Shown: one piece after another, positions 10,826-22,506 of the stretch | Layout: each line of letters starts with the position of its first letter | Numbering within the stretch: position 1 is the stretch's first letter | NCBI GenBank assembly: GCA_015680685.1 | Contig: MNCI01020990.1 | Coordinates: forward strand, 178,326 to 242,325 | Source: Gnetum montanum | Lineage: Eukaryota > Streptophyta > Gnetopsida > Gnetales > Gnetaceae | DNA length: 64,000 bases | Direction: 5' to 3' | The notes under the pieces: generated by a model | The model's input: the letters and a program-made list of their open reading frames with translations, nothing else | What the model was told of the DNA's origin: nothing | The model's database searches: none | Translations under genes and position numbers: made by a program

Positions 10826-13380
10826 GTGGATTCAAACAAAGATCAATCATCACTTGCCAAGAAGACAAGAAGAAGTAATGATAGAATCATTGATGAAGAA
10901 GAATGGAGGATTTCAATGCAAAAAAGAATCACTTATGCTCACACTAATCCTTATCATCAAGACTTCACTTTCATCTTCCATCAGGATAATCAAATGAGAT
11001 GAAGGGACATGCAAGGCAACATAGTCCTGCCTCCAAAATGTGTAGCACTTAACATGCTCCAAACTACCTTAAGGGGAATGTAGTTGGATTAGATCCAGAA
11101 AGGGTATCATTGACTTAGCATATGAAAAAACTTATGAATCCACAAAGTAGTAGATGAGGAGAGATGCTGCCATGAAGATCAAACATGTACATAGCAAAGG
11201 CTAGTAGGTCAACACTTTTGTTGTTTTGGAAGAACTTGATGCTAATGCATTTATTTCAGAGCCACTTCACTAGAACCATGAGTAGCCTTCATAAACACCT
11301 ATCATCAAACTTGAGAAACCTGTCAAAGCCCAACTTCATTCCACATTAGCATAGACACCTAAGGAGAGGCCAAGGGTTCTTGCCAAATCCTACAAAGAAG
11401 AATACAAGAGTCATGAAAGGAAAACAAGATGACATCATTCTTTTGATACTTAATTTGCCTTATCATAATCATTGGAGGACTCTGATAGAAGAAGACACAA
11501 GTATCATGACTATGATAGGGAAGAAAGGAGGACTTATGACCATCATGATCTATATTCAAGACACTATGATATAGAAGATGAAGAATATGAATGAAGGAGA
11601 TGAAGGGATCAAAGAGAGGATCAAGAAAGATATGAGCACAAAAGGAGTTACCACTAAAATAGAGCATACGAATCCAACCATGATGATGAACCCCTCATGG
11701 CAACCCAAAGCATGATAAAAATTTAGGAAGCTATCCATATACCAACCAAGAATGTAAGAGATAGCTGAATCAAATGTCTAGATATGAACAACACACCAAA
11801 ATTTGAAGGTGGATATAATGCTGATCCACAACATCACCTTCAAGCTTTCCACCATGCTTACATCCCCTAAAATATCGAAAGTGATTAGCAAAAATTAAAG
11901 TTGTTTTCCAGAAAACTTGTGAAGGAGGCAGAGAGCTAATACAGATCATTAGAACTTGAATCAATCAAATGTTGGAGTACCATGCTTGAACTCTTTAATG
12001 ATAAAAATCAAACTTATTCATGAGCTTCAAATCTAAGAAAAAAAATCCAGGGACTCATGAGACCCTTGATGAAGCAATGGAAAGATACTGTTCATTATTG
12101 CATAGATGCCTTGGCCATAGATTTTCACAAAGGAAATAGATCAAGCGCATTGTAGGTGGGCTACGGAGTAAAACCAAAGAGACTCTTGAGGTTTATGCTC
12201 AAGGTAGGTTATTAGAAATGACTATAGATCACATTCAAAGACTAATTGACTAGGTAGAAAAAGAGGAAGGTAAACTATAATAGAGATAAACTAAAGAGTA
12301 TAATAGAGATCCATCAATTTGGAAAAGAGATGCACGAGTCTATGATACACAAAAGGAGGAAACCTTGGATCAGGTCATCTAGAAAAAAGACTCTACTAAT
12401 CCAAAAATTTGTAAGTGACATGGCAACAAAAGTAGAGAAATTGTGGGATTTTGTTCATGAGAAATTTGCATATGCATTAAAGATTGTGGAGGAAAGAACT
12501 AAACAAGCCTTTGGAAGAGGTGAAGACAAGAGGAAAAATAAAGAATATGGATGGCTTTAGTGGCTAAGTGCTTGGACACTAGCTCCATAGATGAGGAAGG
12601 TTGCATTATGTGTTAGTAAGAACATCCTAAGGGATGTTACCTAGTCATGACACATTTGCAAGAGATAGGGGCATACACACTCAATCCTAAATTTGTTAAA
12701 AGATAGATGCTGAAACGGTTATCTTATCCTTAAGGTAACTCCTAATAGAAGCTCTAAACAATGTATTACCCTAGTGGAGCTTTGCCATAGCCGCAAGAGG
12801 ACTATTATTAGTAGTAGCAATAGCCTCAATGATGGACTATGCCACCACCTCACCAACAATATTCATACAGATAGCCATATTCATATGGATATTTTGCTAA
12901 AAGTCTAGTATCACTTGGTAATGTAGCTATTCAGACCCCATAGTACTATCTAATAGAATACCATAGATCAATGCATCCACCAAAAATTGGTCATTCCAAT
13001 CAACACCTAAATCCTCTACCACCAGTGACACCTCCTGTTATGTATGGGGAATTTCTGTCACAACCATATTAAAAGAATGCTACAAGGCTAGTTAATATGC
13101 ATGAGGAGAGGGTTAGCTATGAGTCACAACCTAGGAAATGATAGTTCTTTAGAACAAGGCCAATAAAGACTCAATGGATGGGGAACACGTCTACTTCTAT
13201 CCCATCTAGATCAAGTACTTCTCAACATAGCAAGCCTATGAATTCATCACATTAAAATGTCACCACTATCATGCTCACTCAAAGCATAACTCATTGGATC
13301 AAGGAAGGGGCTCTTCCACGGAAGAGAACTGATCTAGGAAGTCCCTTAGTTTATCTCCAAATAGTAAGATAAAAACCATG
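10826..13380 (+). pseudogene. gag of element B (degenerate)
   Basis: Alignment with the gag of D puts the start at 10826, where the expected ATG is GTG. Blocks seen in order: ITYAHTNPYHQDFTFIFHQD near 10930; NIVLPP near 11020; a low-complexity Arg/His/Asp stretch at 11390-11700 (shifted frames); NNTPKFEGGYNADPQHHLQA near 11790; LELFNDKNQTYS near 11985; and a coiled region at 12330-12560 (TLLIQKFVSDMATKVEKLWDF). The zinc-finger-like motif C..C...HPKGC is near 12605-12640, followed by a Gln/Tyr/Pro-rich tail to about 13350. Stops are frequent. Confidence 0.7.
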
Positions 13381-16240
13381 TAAGGCTATACTAGATTCTA
13401 TGTCTAGAGTAAACCTAATATTTCAAGACATGTATAAGGCCTAGAACTTACCATCACTAATGAAAAGTAACATTCACTTAGAGCTTGTGGACTAATTAAT
13501 CACAGTTCCACTTGGGCAAGTGGATGATGTAATTACTACCATTAGTGGTTGGCCTTACCTTGCTAATTTTCTAGTTATTCATGTGGGAAAAAGAAGGGGA
13601 AATCCCCAATTATCATGGAAAGAGCTTAGCTTAGCATTGTGGATGCTAGGCTCAAAATTTATGATTTGTCCTTGGAAATTTCCAAGGAAGATGAGGTTGG
13701 AATCATATAAAGATGAAGAGCTCCATATATCACATACAATGATAATGAGTGCAATTGCATGTAAAGAATCTAGGTCATCAAACAAGAGGAGACCAAGGTA
13801 GGCACTAAATGTGTTAAAACAAGATGTGTGCAAAATTGTCTATATGTAACAACCACCCAACAAGAGGGCATCCAATGGTTGATGCCAAGTGAAGAAACTC
13901 AATCCAATAAGTAGATGGAACCTAAAGAGCAAATTATCAATACCTATGTAGCAAAAATAGATAAGTTAGAATAGCTAAGGAAAAGAGACTCCTACCCTCA
14001 AATTAATTAGGAAGAAGAAATAGACTAAGAACACCTAGAGATCCCAAACACAATGGAACCAGAACTGCTAGATTTGAAAGCCCTACTGGCAACATTAGAA
14101 TGTGCGTTTCTAAACAACAAGAATCCAGTGATTAGCAATGCCAACCTAGACAAAGAACAGAAAAGGAAACTATAGGAAGTGCTTACCAAATGGCCTACAA
14201 TGTTCACATGGTCTTATGATGAGATCATAGGAATTGATCCACTAATTTGTCAACATTGTATTTATACTGATTCTATAGTGAAACCAAAATGCTAACCTCA
14301 ATGAAGGCGTAATTCTAAACTCAAGGATGTAGTTAAGTAAGAATCAAAAAAGCTACTAAAGGTGAGATTCATCTATCCTATTGTGAATATTGAATTGGTT
14401 AATCCTTTGGTGATTTTTACAAAGAAGGGAGGAAAATGGTGCATTTGCATTGACTTCCACATGTTGAACTTAGCCATGTTCAAGGATCAGTTCCCCTTGT
14501 CATTTGTTGATCAGGTCCTAAACACAATCTCAAGACATGAGTATTACAGTTTTCTGGATGGGTATAGTGGATATAATCAAATCAACATTACACATGAAGA
14601 TGAAGAGAAGACCATGTTCACCAGTTCATGGGAAACATTTTCTTATAGACAAATGCCTTTTGATCTTTCCAAAGCAGCAACAACCTTTTAGAGACTGGTT
14701 TTAAGTATCTTCTAAAAGTAGATAGGCAATGGTATTGAAGTCTTTATGAATGATTTTTTCACATATAGGCTAGATTTCAAATAAGCACTAGATCAATTGC
14801 AGTAGGTACTTAAAAGATGTGGTGAAATCAATTTGAAGCTCAACTAGTAAAAGAGCCATCTTATGGTCTAGGAAGGCATAGTGCTCAGACACAAAATCTC
14901 CTAGAAGGGTATTCAGGTAGATCCTGAAAAGATTAGAGTCATCCAAAACATCACTCAACAATAATAGATAGTGAAAGATGTAAGATCCTTTTTAGGTCAT
15001 ACGGGATACTATAAGAGATTCATTAAAAACTTTTCAAAGATAGCCAAACCGCTTGTAGAAATCACAAAGAAGGCTGCATCCTTCAAGTGGATTGAGTCAT
15101 GTGAAAAGGAACTTAAAGATTTGAAGAAAAAGTTAGTTGAAACTACTAATGGTAGGCTACTTTTGACCTATGCTATTTAGAGATGCCCACATGTTCATAC
15201 AATCTTGTGAATGCTACCAAAGATATGAAGGAATTACGACTAGATATGAAGGGCCACAACACTAGATATAGCCACTGGAACCTTTTGATATATGGGGAAT
15301 TGATTTTATGGGGCCCACCCAACCAATGTCAAATGGGAAATCATATATCATTGTGATTGTGGATTACTATACCAAGTGGCAAAGGTAGTAGCAGCAAAGG
15401 ACTATACAACAAAGATGACTATCAAATTTTTCCAACAAAATGTGATGAACATATTTGGAGTATCCAGAATACTTATATTAGATAATGGGACCCATTTTAG
15501 TAGTGCTACTTTTAAGAAACTCATGCAACAACTTGGGGTTAACCATAAACTAACAACCCCATATCATCCCTAGGCAAATGGTCAAGCTGAAGTCATTAAT
15601 CATGAAATTTTTAGAATACTCACAAGGATAATTAGTAGGTTTAGAGGAGATTGGAGTCTGAAATTAAACGATGCTCTATGGGCCTATAGGACATCCTTGA
15701 AATTACCTAGAGGATACATCCCATATGAGTTAGTTTATGGTAAGTTGCCAACACTTCCAATCCAGGTAGAGCTTCACCCTTCAGCTATTTCCATTGAAGT
15801 TAACCTGAACTTGAGTTTAGCCCAAAAAGAAAATCTAATGAACTTGAATCTCTTAGATCAGTATTAGCTAGTAGCACTCATGGGTTATGAAGTCCATAAG
15901 CATTACTCCAAACTTAAGCATGATTTATGGATAAGGAATGTAACCATATAATTGGGTGATAAGGTCCTTTATTATAATCCTTGTTATTTACCCAAAAAAC
16001 TAAATTTGAGACACTTTGGGAGGGACCATACATTTTGCACATCGCTTATCCATTTGGTGCCTTACACATTCACCAACCATGCAGCCCACATAAGCTTATC
16101 CTTGTCAATATCCAACAAGTCAAACCATACTACAAGTTTTCCAAAGAATCTATCCAACCTACCCATGATTTTTCTACTTCTTCTATCTTTTGTTTAACTA
16201 ATCTTAATAATAGTTGCAAGGGAGTCAATTTCAAACCATA
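13381..16240 (+). pseudogene. pol of element B (protease, RT, integrase; RNase H missing)
   Basis: Protease: the active-site block is LDSMSRVNLI at 13391-13420 (related proteins have DSG or DSA). VPLGQVDDVITTISGWPY and FLVIHV follow at about 13505-13590. RT spans 14362-14770: NPLVIFTKKGGKWCICIDF, FLDGYSGYNQI, then the catalytic box read as FMNDF (14743-14757) instead of FMDDF. RT connection follows at 14971-15175 (VRSFLGHTGYYKRFIKNFSK). At about 15178 the sequence jumps to the end of the integrase zinc domain, omitting about 0.7-0.8 kb present in E. Integrase keeps all three triad landmarks: GIDFMGP (about 15296-15316), DNGTHF (about 15481-15498) and ANGQAEV (15574-15594). One TAG sits just before ANG where CAG is expected. 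Confidence 0.85.
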
Positions 16241-17293
16241 GGGATGTTACTGAATTTTTTTATTTTCTTTCATTTTTCACATTCTTTAATCTTTTCTCAT
16301 TCTTTGTTACTTTTCATTTTTTAAATTTTTGACATTCTTTGATATCTTTCAATTCTTTAACATTTTTAATTCTTTTAACATTTTTCGTTCTGTATACTTT
16401 ATCAAAATTCTTTCTATCTTTTTCATTTCTTTCATACTTTGTTTTTAAACCTTTTGTAAATAACTTTGATTACTAATAAGACACATTGAATAAAGGCAAG
16501 ATGTAGTCCAATAAAGTGAAGATTTATTTATGTTATTAAGTCATAAGGAATTGATTATTTAAATAATGAGCCCACATCATCCATCCATTCATTCCATTAA
16601 TAGGAAGTTCTTACCATGGGCATAATGATATTCTTTTCCATCATACAACTAAGAATAAACATGTGATCATTATGCCTGGAATGAAAGTGAAGAACCAAGA
16701 GGGAATATAAAGGGTGTGACATCAAGTGGATTTCTGGATTCTTTTGGATTATTGTTGTGAGTTCTATCATGTTGCTAAGGTTGACATAGATATATATAAA
16801 AGAGCACAAAATAAATTTCTGGGGGTCCCATTGGAAAGACATGTTTCCCATGTTTGAAGGTAGGTAGCTTCTCAGAACTCTACAAAATAAAACAAAGTGC
16901 CATGAATAAACTCCTCCCTTGGACAATACTCCAAGTGACAATACTCCTTGCAACATTGATGGTCTTATAGTTGTAATTCCAAGAGATAACACAATGCAAT
17001 GTCATTGGAATGTGGTCTAGACTTGGTTTGAATCTTGGATAGAAAGAGTAGAAATCACTTTAACAACTAATAAAATGTAAGAATTTATTATGCCTATGGT
17101 AAGATACCTCACATCTCGATTTCTGCAATCCCTTCTAAGTCTATCTCATCTCACTATTTGAATAGTCATAACTTGTGGTTTTGCATAACATAGCATTATT
17201 TTCTTAATTTGGTGGTACTAACATGTATGTTTATCTAAATAGGTATGCATTACATTCAACTCCTTAAGTGTCTAAGGACACTTTTAGACATGG

Positions 17294-17348
17294 TTATACA
17301 AGGGCATTAAGTGTTGGAGCTTGCTTTGGGGAGGATCCACTTGTATAG
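17294..17348 (+). promoter_or_regulatory. Conserved spacer hairpin, element B copy
   Basis: Arms TTATACAAG (17294-17302) and CTTGTATAG (17340-17348) enclose a 37-nt loop ending TGGGGAGGATCCA. Relative to E and C, a G-C pair of the stem is replaced by A-T on both arms. An extra G-C pair extends the outer end. Function unknown. Confidence 0.6.
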
Positions 17349-17660
17349 CTATTGTATCTTATACCTACCAAGTGATTCCACATCATCTTGAACCTTTCAG
17401 CATCAATAGAAATCAATAAAACTTCCCATATCATTTGAACTATCTGTTCTAAAAATATGAATTTATTACCCTTCTTATCCATCTGATAAACTTTTGTAGC
17501 CTGAGTTTCCTTATCTATGAACTTTTAATGATGAATTTTTGATAAAAATAAGCCTCTACCCATCATCTAAACCCTTTAAGTAACCTTAAAACATTCCAAA
17601 CATCCCAAAGAATTATTTTTTTCCATCAAACCTTTATGAAAAGTGAAATTTTTTGGGCTT

Positions 17661-17736
17661 CGATATTGGGTTCAAGCTAATATTAGATCCCTGATGTTGG
17701 GTCCCCATTATCAAGTCACTTAAAAAGTATAAATAT
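17661..17736 (+). promoter_or_regulatory. U3-like palindrome cluster and TATA-like box upstream of ORF3, element B
   Basis: Words CGATATTGGG, CTAATATTAG, TGATGTTGGGTCC and CCATTATCAAG resemble the U3 of B's own LTR (GATATTGGAG, CAATATCAAATCC, CCAATATCATGG). TATAAATAT follows at 17728-17736. The ORF3 ATG is about 550 bp downstream. I infer a possible internal promoter. Confidence 0.5.
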
Positions 17737-18285
17737 GTGTGGACTTAGCTAAAATTTTCACCATTTTTCATTTGAGCCATGGGAGATTTTTGAAATTTTT
17801 TTCTCTAATATGAGCTTTGACTTCCTATCTTTCCCAAGCCATAACTTGATCATTAGCCCTTTTATTTTCATGCTTTTTGAACCTATTTGATCACAGAATG
17901 CTTATCTTAGTCATGAGGGGATGCTAGTAAGGAAATTTAAGCTACTTTTTTGAAAAATTCTAGTATTTGGAAGGTATCTTAAGAGTAAGTATGAAGTGAA
18001 ATTTGAAATTTTCAAGGAACAATCAATCATATTAATGCTAGAACACTCAAATAAATCTCCTAAGGACCTATAACCATCATTATGAGCCATACATAGGAAC
18101 AAAATGAGCAATTGTAAAGGGTCACAATGAAATTAACACATATGAGGCCACTTTTTGCAAAAATTTTCTAACTCTGCAATCCTAATGACTAAGAACTTGA
18201 TCTAACTAAAAGTATGAGAAAGTAAGAGAAGTTATAAAAATTAGAGAACACCTTCTAATGATTTCTTATTTCTTAATGATTGCAT

Positions 18286-20507
18286 ATGATCCCAAAGAGA
18301 GGAGGATAAGGAGGACCCTCACAAGGTGCAAGTAATAGACTAAGAGCCCAAGGTAGAGGTTGAATTGAAGGACAAAAACTAGAACACAAGGATTAGGAAG
18401 CCCAATCATTTAGCATTCATCAAGAGACTTTAGGTATAGGGAATTTGGCTCAAGGACAAGCACAAGAACCACCAATGCAAGGACAATGCCTCATGTTGCC
18501 CTAGGATTGCCTCCAAGCTATTTAAGAAAGATCCATCTTAACTATAGGTATTGTGGAGATGAACTTTGGCCCATTCATGGAATTTACACTAGAAGCAGTA
18601 AAGACATAACTTAAGGCAGCACCATTATGACCTATCCTATCTGATAGTGATGAATGGTACCTTAGGGAAACCTATCAATTTTGGCACAATAAAGAAGAGG
18701 GTACCATAATTAACATTGGAGGAAACTCAGTTTCATTCTTGATCAAGGAAATTGTTGAAGCTCTAAGTATACCCAACAAAGGGGCAAAGTTAGCACATCT
18801 ATCCACCCGATCAGATCTTGAAATAGAAAAACTATGACTGAAATAGACGTATGGAAAAGAAGATAAGGGCTATAATGAGTTAACTCTGGAAAAAAAATCT
18901 ACTTCAAAATTGGCACCTATTACTTGTTCTTAACAAAAGGACTCAATAGACTATCCACTTATGTGGCTAGAGGAAGTGTGATCCTAATAGGTAAATACAA
19001 TGCCAACCTCACACAACTCTACTTTATGAAAATATAGAGGGGGTTTGAAGAAAGAAAGGTAGGGAAGCCAACACTTCCATTCCCTTGCCTTATTAGATAG
19101 CTATGCAAGTGCGCTAGAATCCTAGGATACACCAATGACATTCCCAAGAGAGTCCAAAATGCATCATATGCTAAGTTGCTCAAACTGACACCACCTAGAA
19201 AAGATCAGGGTGAAGAACAAGAACAAGAGTAACAAAAGAAGCAACAACAATAAGAACAACAAAAATAATAGCAAGCTGCATTGTCACTATCATAAGATTA
19301 TAAACCATCAATAAGTCATCTACAATAGATTGCAGAAACCATTAGCTAGGAAACAAGGGAGGAGGCCAATATTTATAGAGTTATTGACAATGCCATCCAG
19401 CCCATAGTTTTAGTAGTGCCAACAAGTGGACAGATCTCACTATAGTTAGGAGGAGAGGTGCAATGATCACAGCAAATCTCTTAGAATGCTACATCATTCC
19501 AAGTATTGCTTGAGACTAGAGAAGGAGTCATAGTAGTGGTAATGTAGCACCGAGATACAGTGGGAGTAGTAGAGGTGATCACTGATGACATTAAAGAATC
19601 TTTCAATGTGCTTGTTGTGCCATTAATGGATCTAACTAGAGCTAGAGATGCTCAAATGTTAGCCAGAATCTTGATGACTTTTGTTGATCATGAGGACGTG
19701 CTTGATAGACTACTGTAGATTGGGCAAGTCATGACAACACTTGTTGACATTCCTAGTGATACTGCAATATAGTTTGAACTCATTACTACCAAGGGAAAAC
19801 TAGTGATGGTAGAGACAAGAGTAGAGCATGTAGAAAATGAAATTCTGAGATTACAAGAAGAGCTTGTAGTCTTGAGATCTGAAAGAAGAGATTTCATACA
19901 ATTTATTATGCTTGACTAGATAGAATAGTTTCATAAAGAGCAGATAAATTACCTAATTAAGCATAATAAATAGATGGCAATAGAGCATGTAAAAGCAGTA
20001 TGGAATGCCTCTGTAGCTGAAGCACAAACATAAGCACATGTGAAGGCAGTTACCGTAGCTCAAGAAGAAAATAAACAACTTGCTGTTGATAACATGAGGT
20101 TGACCAAGGTAAAAAAGCAGAAAAATATCTTAGAAGAGAGCATCCAAGTGGCGAACTCTGAACTAGAAGTAGTGAAGGCCAGCTACGAAGGGCAAAAAGA
20201 TGTAGTAGCAAACTTGGCTTGAAGATTGACAAATTTTCATAAACTATGTAAAAAGGCTAGAGCTTTTGAAGAAGAAATGAGGCAATCCATAGCCTAGTAC
20301 GTTAAGGCAAATTAGATGTTTCCACAGCTGCTATATCTATGGGATGTACCTAGTCCATCAAACATTACACAACTAACATGGATGGTACATGACCCAAGAA
20401 TGAAGGAGGGGGAGATTTAGGTGCTCTTATATCGATATAGATTTCAGAAGCCTAACAACAAGGGGAAGCAACCGATGGAGGAGCCACCGCCACTTGGAAC
20501 TACATAG
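18286..20507 (+). pseudogene. ORF3 of element B (3' extra ORF, unknown function)
   Basis: Begins ATGATCCCAAAGAG at 18286, which aligns with the ORF3 starts of C and E, and ends at TAG 20505-20507 after EEPPPLGTT. Recognisable blocks: VEMNFGPFMEFTLEAVKT near 18555; WYLRETYQFWHNKEEGTI near 18655; then, in other frames, the ELTLEKK and SQHFHSLALL-type segment (18880-19100). A Gln/Asn-rich repeat is at 19210-19280, and a Lys/Glu-rich coiled-coil-like tail runs from about 19800 to 20300. No membrane segment or signal peptide is apparent. I do not recognise a functional domain; the position is that of env-like ORFs in Athila-type elements, but similarity to them is not claimed. Confidence 0.65.
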
Positions 20508-20674
20508 CACTACATTAAGCTTCACCAAAATTTTTTTTATGTTAAAGTGTTCATGTCATGTTTTGTGTCATTTATGTAAACATCAGTGCAACAATTAAGA
20601 CTCATGTACATAGTAGTTTGTGTCATGTAAATCTACGCTCCAATTTTGTAAGGAATTCCATCCTTATTTTGTTT

Positions 20675-20711
20675 TAACTTAAGGATGAGTTTTCAGTTAG
20701 TCATGGGGGTA
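20675..20711 (+). other. Polypurine-tract region of element B
   Basis: Reads TAACTTAAGGATGAGTTTTC followed by agttagtcatgggggta directly before the 3' LTR. The same block precedes the 3' LTRs of C, D and E. Confidence 0.65.
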
Positions 20712-21590
20712 TGATAAATTGCATTTTTGGAAGGTTATGATATCATGCATTTGATATTGGAGCTGCAATATCAAATCCCCAATATCATGGACATGTGCGA
20801 ACCTATAAATACGAGACTTAAGCGCATAGTCCAAGTGCAGTTTTATTCCAACCTTAGCGAAATTTTGTTAGTTTTTTTTCTTGATTTTAGCACTTAGCAC
20901 TTAGCAATGTATGCTTGTAGTGTGATGTTAAGTAATTGAATGGAGTCTTTATTCAAGTGAAATGTACTTGGACACCTTTCATGACTGGAAATAAAGATCA
21001 AGATTACTTTGCATTATTGCAGGATCACTGAGATTTCTTTACTATTTACTTAGACTAATGTTTACTATTTTGACTTCATATAACGTTTACTATTTTCCTA
21101 GTTACTTTTTACTTTTCCATGAACTCTACTTTTACTATTGTTAAGCAGAATGGATACGATTGATTTCAAGTGTTAAGTGTGATTGTTTGGTAATCCAGTA
21201 TTATTATCACTCGGTTTGCCCAGTAGTAAGATACTTGGTAATCCTAGTAATGAGTACATAAGTCCAACATATGTGTGGAGAGTTAGGAATGGATGTCCAT
21301 CACCTAGGCTAGAATAGATTCATTTGTTGTTTATTTAGACTTAGAAACCACTTTCATTTACCTCATGTTTATTAGGAGTAAAATGGCCAAAGCAACATTA
21401 GTTATCATACATCTTACTATGAGTTAAATCATACAAATTGATTTTACTAGCTCATGTGGAAAGAAAAAAATCACAATCTTGAACCAGTTACTAGCATAAT
21501 TACATTGCCTTCTCCATAAAATTTGACCAGGCTGCACATGAACACTTACATCTGTTATGATTGGGTGTTGGATTACTCCACCTCTCATCA
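20712..21590 (+). repeat. 3' LTR of element B
   Basis: About 879 bp, TGATAAATTG to CTCATCA. U3 starts with a cluster of ATATC palindromes (20735-20790). TATAAAT lies at 20804-20810. Bases 21430-21590 match the 5' LTR remnant at 10527-10687. Confidence 0.85.
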
Positions 21591-22365
21591 ACCATGGTCA
21601 TGCCTAGAAATACCAACCCACCATTGTGTCGAAAGAATAACTTTTAACCAACATTAGTAAAATTTTTGTAATTTGTTTTTGTGATTTAGTGTTAGAGTTA
21701 GAGTGAATGCCCGTAGTGTGGTGAATAATAATTATACAAAATCTTTATTTGGGTAGATTGTTCCTAGACACAATTCATGAATGGAAACAAAGATGAAGAT
21801 TGTTTTTCATTATTATAACATCTTACTTACCATAATTCTAACTTTCATCATGTTTAATTTTATTAAGTAATTTATATTTTCAAAGTCATTTTATATTTTA
21901 ATGTCTCTTAGTAAGGTAGAGTAAGTATGACTAGTTTCTTGCATAAACTGTAATTGTTTGATAACCCAATAGTGACTTTGCTTGAATTACTCAAAAGTGA
22001 AATCACTTGGTTATCCTAGTCATGGTTACATTAGTTCAAGACCTGTATGATAAACTAAGAATGATTGCTTATTGCTAATAGGATAAGATAACTTTATATT
22101 TTCATTACACTTAGAATTTACCATCATGTTTGCCATGTTAGCCCTTAGCACATTCAAAGTCGAACAACATTAGTTTACCATATACCTCACTAAGAGTTAA
22201 ACCATATGATTTACACCTCACTAAATCTAAGTAAGAAGAAGATAATTGCAAACTGAACATTGACTACTAGTACACTTATATTTTCCATTCACAAATTATG
22301 ATCTAGTTACACATGAACACTTGTGAGTTGTATCATTGAGTGTTGGAATACCTAATCACTGATCA
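21591..22365 (+). repeat. 5' LTR of element D (5' truncated by element B)
   Basis: Begins at CCATGGTCATGCC, which matches 36321 onward of the 3' LTR, and ends GATCA before the primer-binding site. The missing first part corresponds to 36220-36323. Confidence 0.8.
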
Positions 22366-22366
22366 T

Positions 22367-22386
22367 TGGTGCCATTGTTGGGGATG
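22367..22386 (+). other. Primer-binding site of element D (tRNA-Asp type)
   Basis: TGGTGCCATTGTTGGGGATG, close to the TGGCGCCGTTGCCGGGG class used by Athila/Tat-like elements. Confidence 0.7.
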
Positions 22387-22506
22387 TACCAATGTTTGCT
22401 AGTTAGTTGATTTTACAAAGTTCATTGTATTAAGCATCACAAATTATATTTTCCATACTTAAAATAATTTTTTTAAAAGTACACACTTAAGCATCAAATA
22501 CTTAAG

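Larger units (their letters stand above)
16241..18285 (+). other. Spacer of element B between pol and ORF3
   Basis: About 2 kb with no coding frame. It starts with a T-rich stretch (16250-16450). A block shared with element C follows around 16817-16870 (gtcccattggaaagacatg). Then come a conserved hairpin (17294-17348), a GATATT-type palindrome cluster with TATA-like box (17661-17736), and the ORF3 start at 18286. The same order is found in C (minus strand) and in E. Confidence 0.75.
10527..21590 (+). mobile_element. Element B: Ty3/gypsy LTR retrotransposon with RNase H deletion
   Basis: Plus-strand element: 161-bp remnant of the 5' LTR, primer-binding site, gag, pol (protease, RT, integrase, without RNase H), a 2-kb spacer, ORF3 and a complete 3' LTR. 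The 5' LTR is cut by the insertion of A', so its first roughly 718 bp should lie left of the window. The right end at 21590 abuts an LTR of element D that lacks its first roughly 105 bp, which shows that B inserted in the D LTR. The whole element carries many TAG/TAA stops and frameshifts. Confidence 0.85.
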
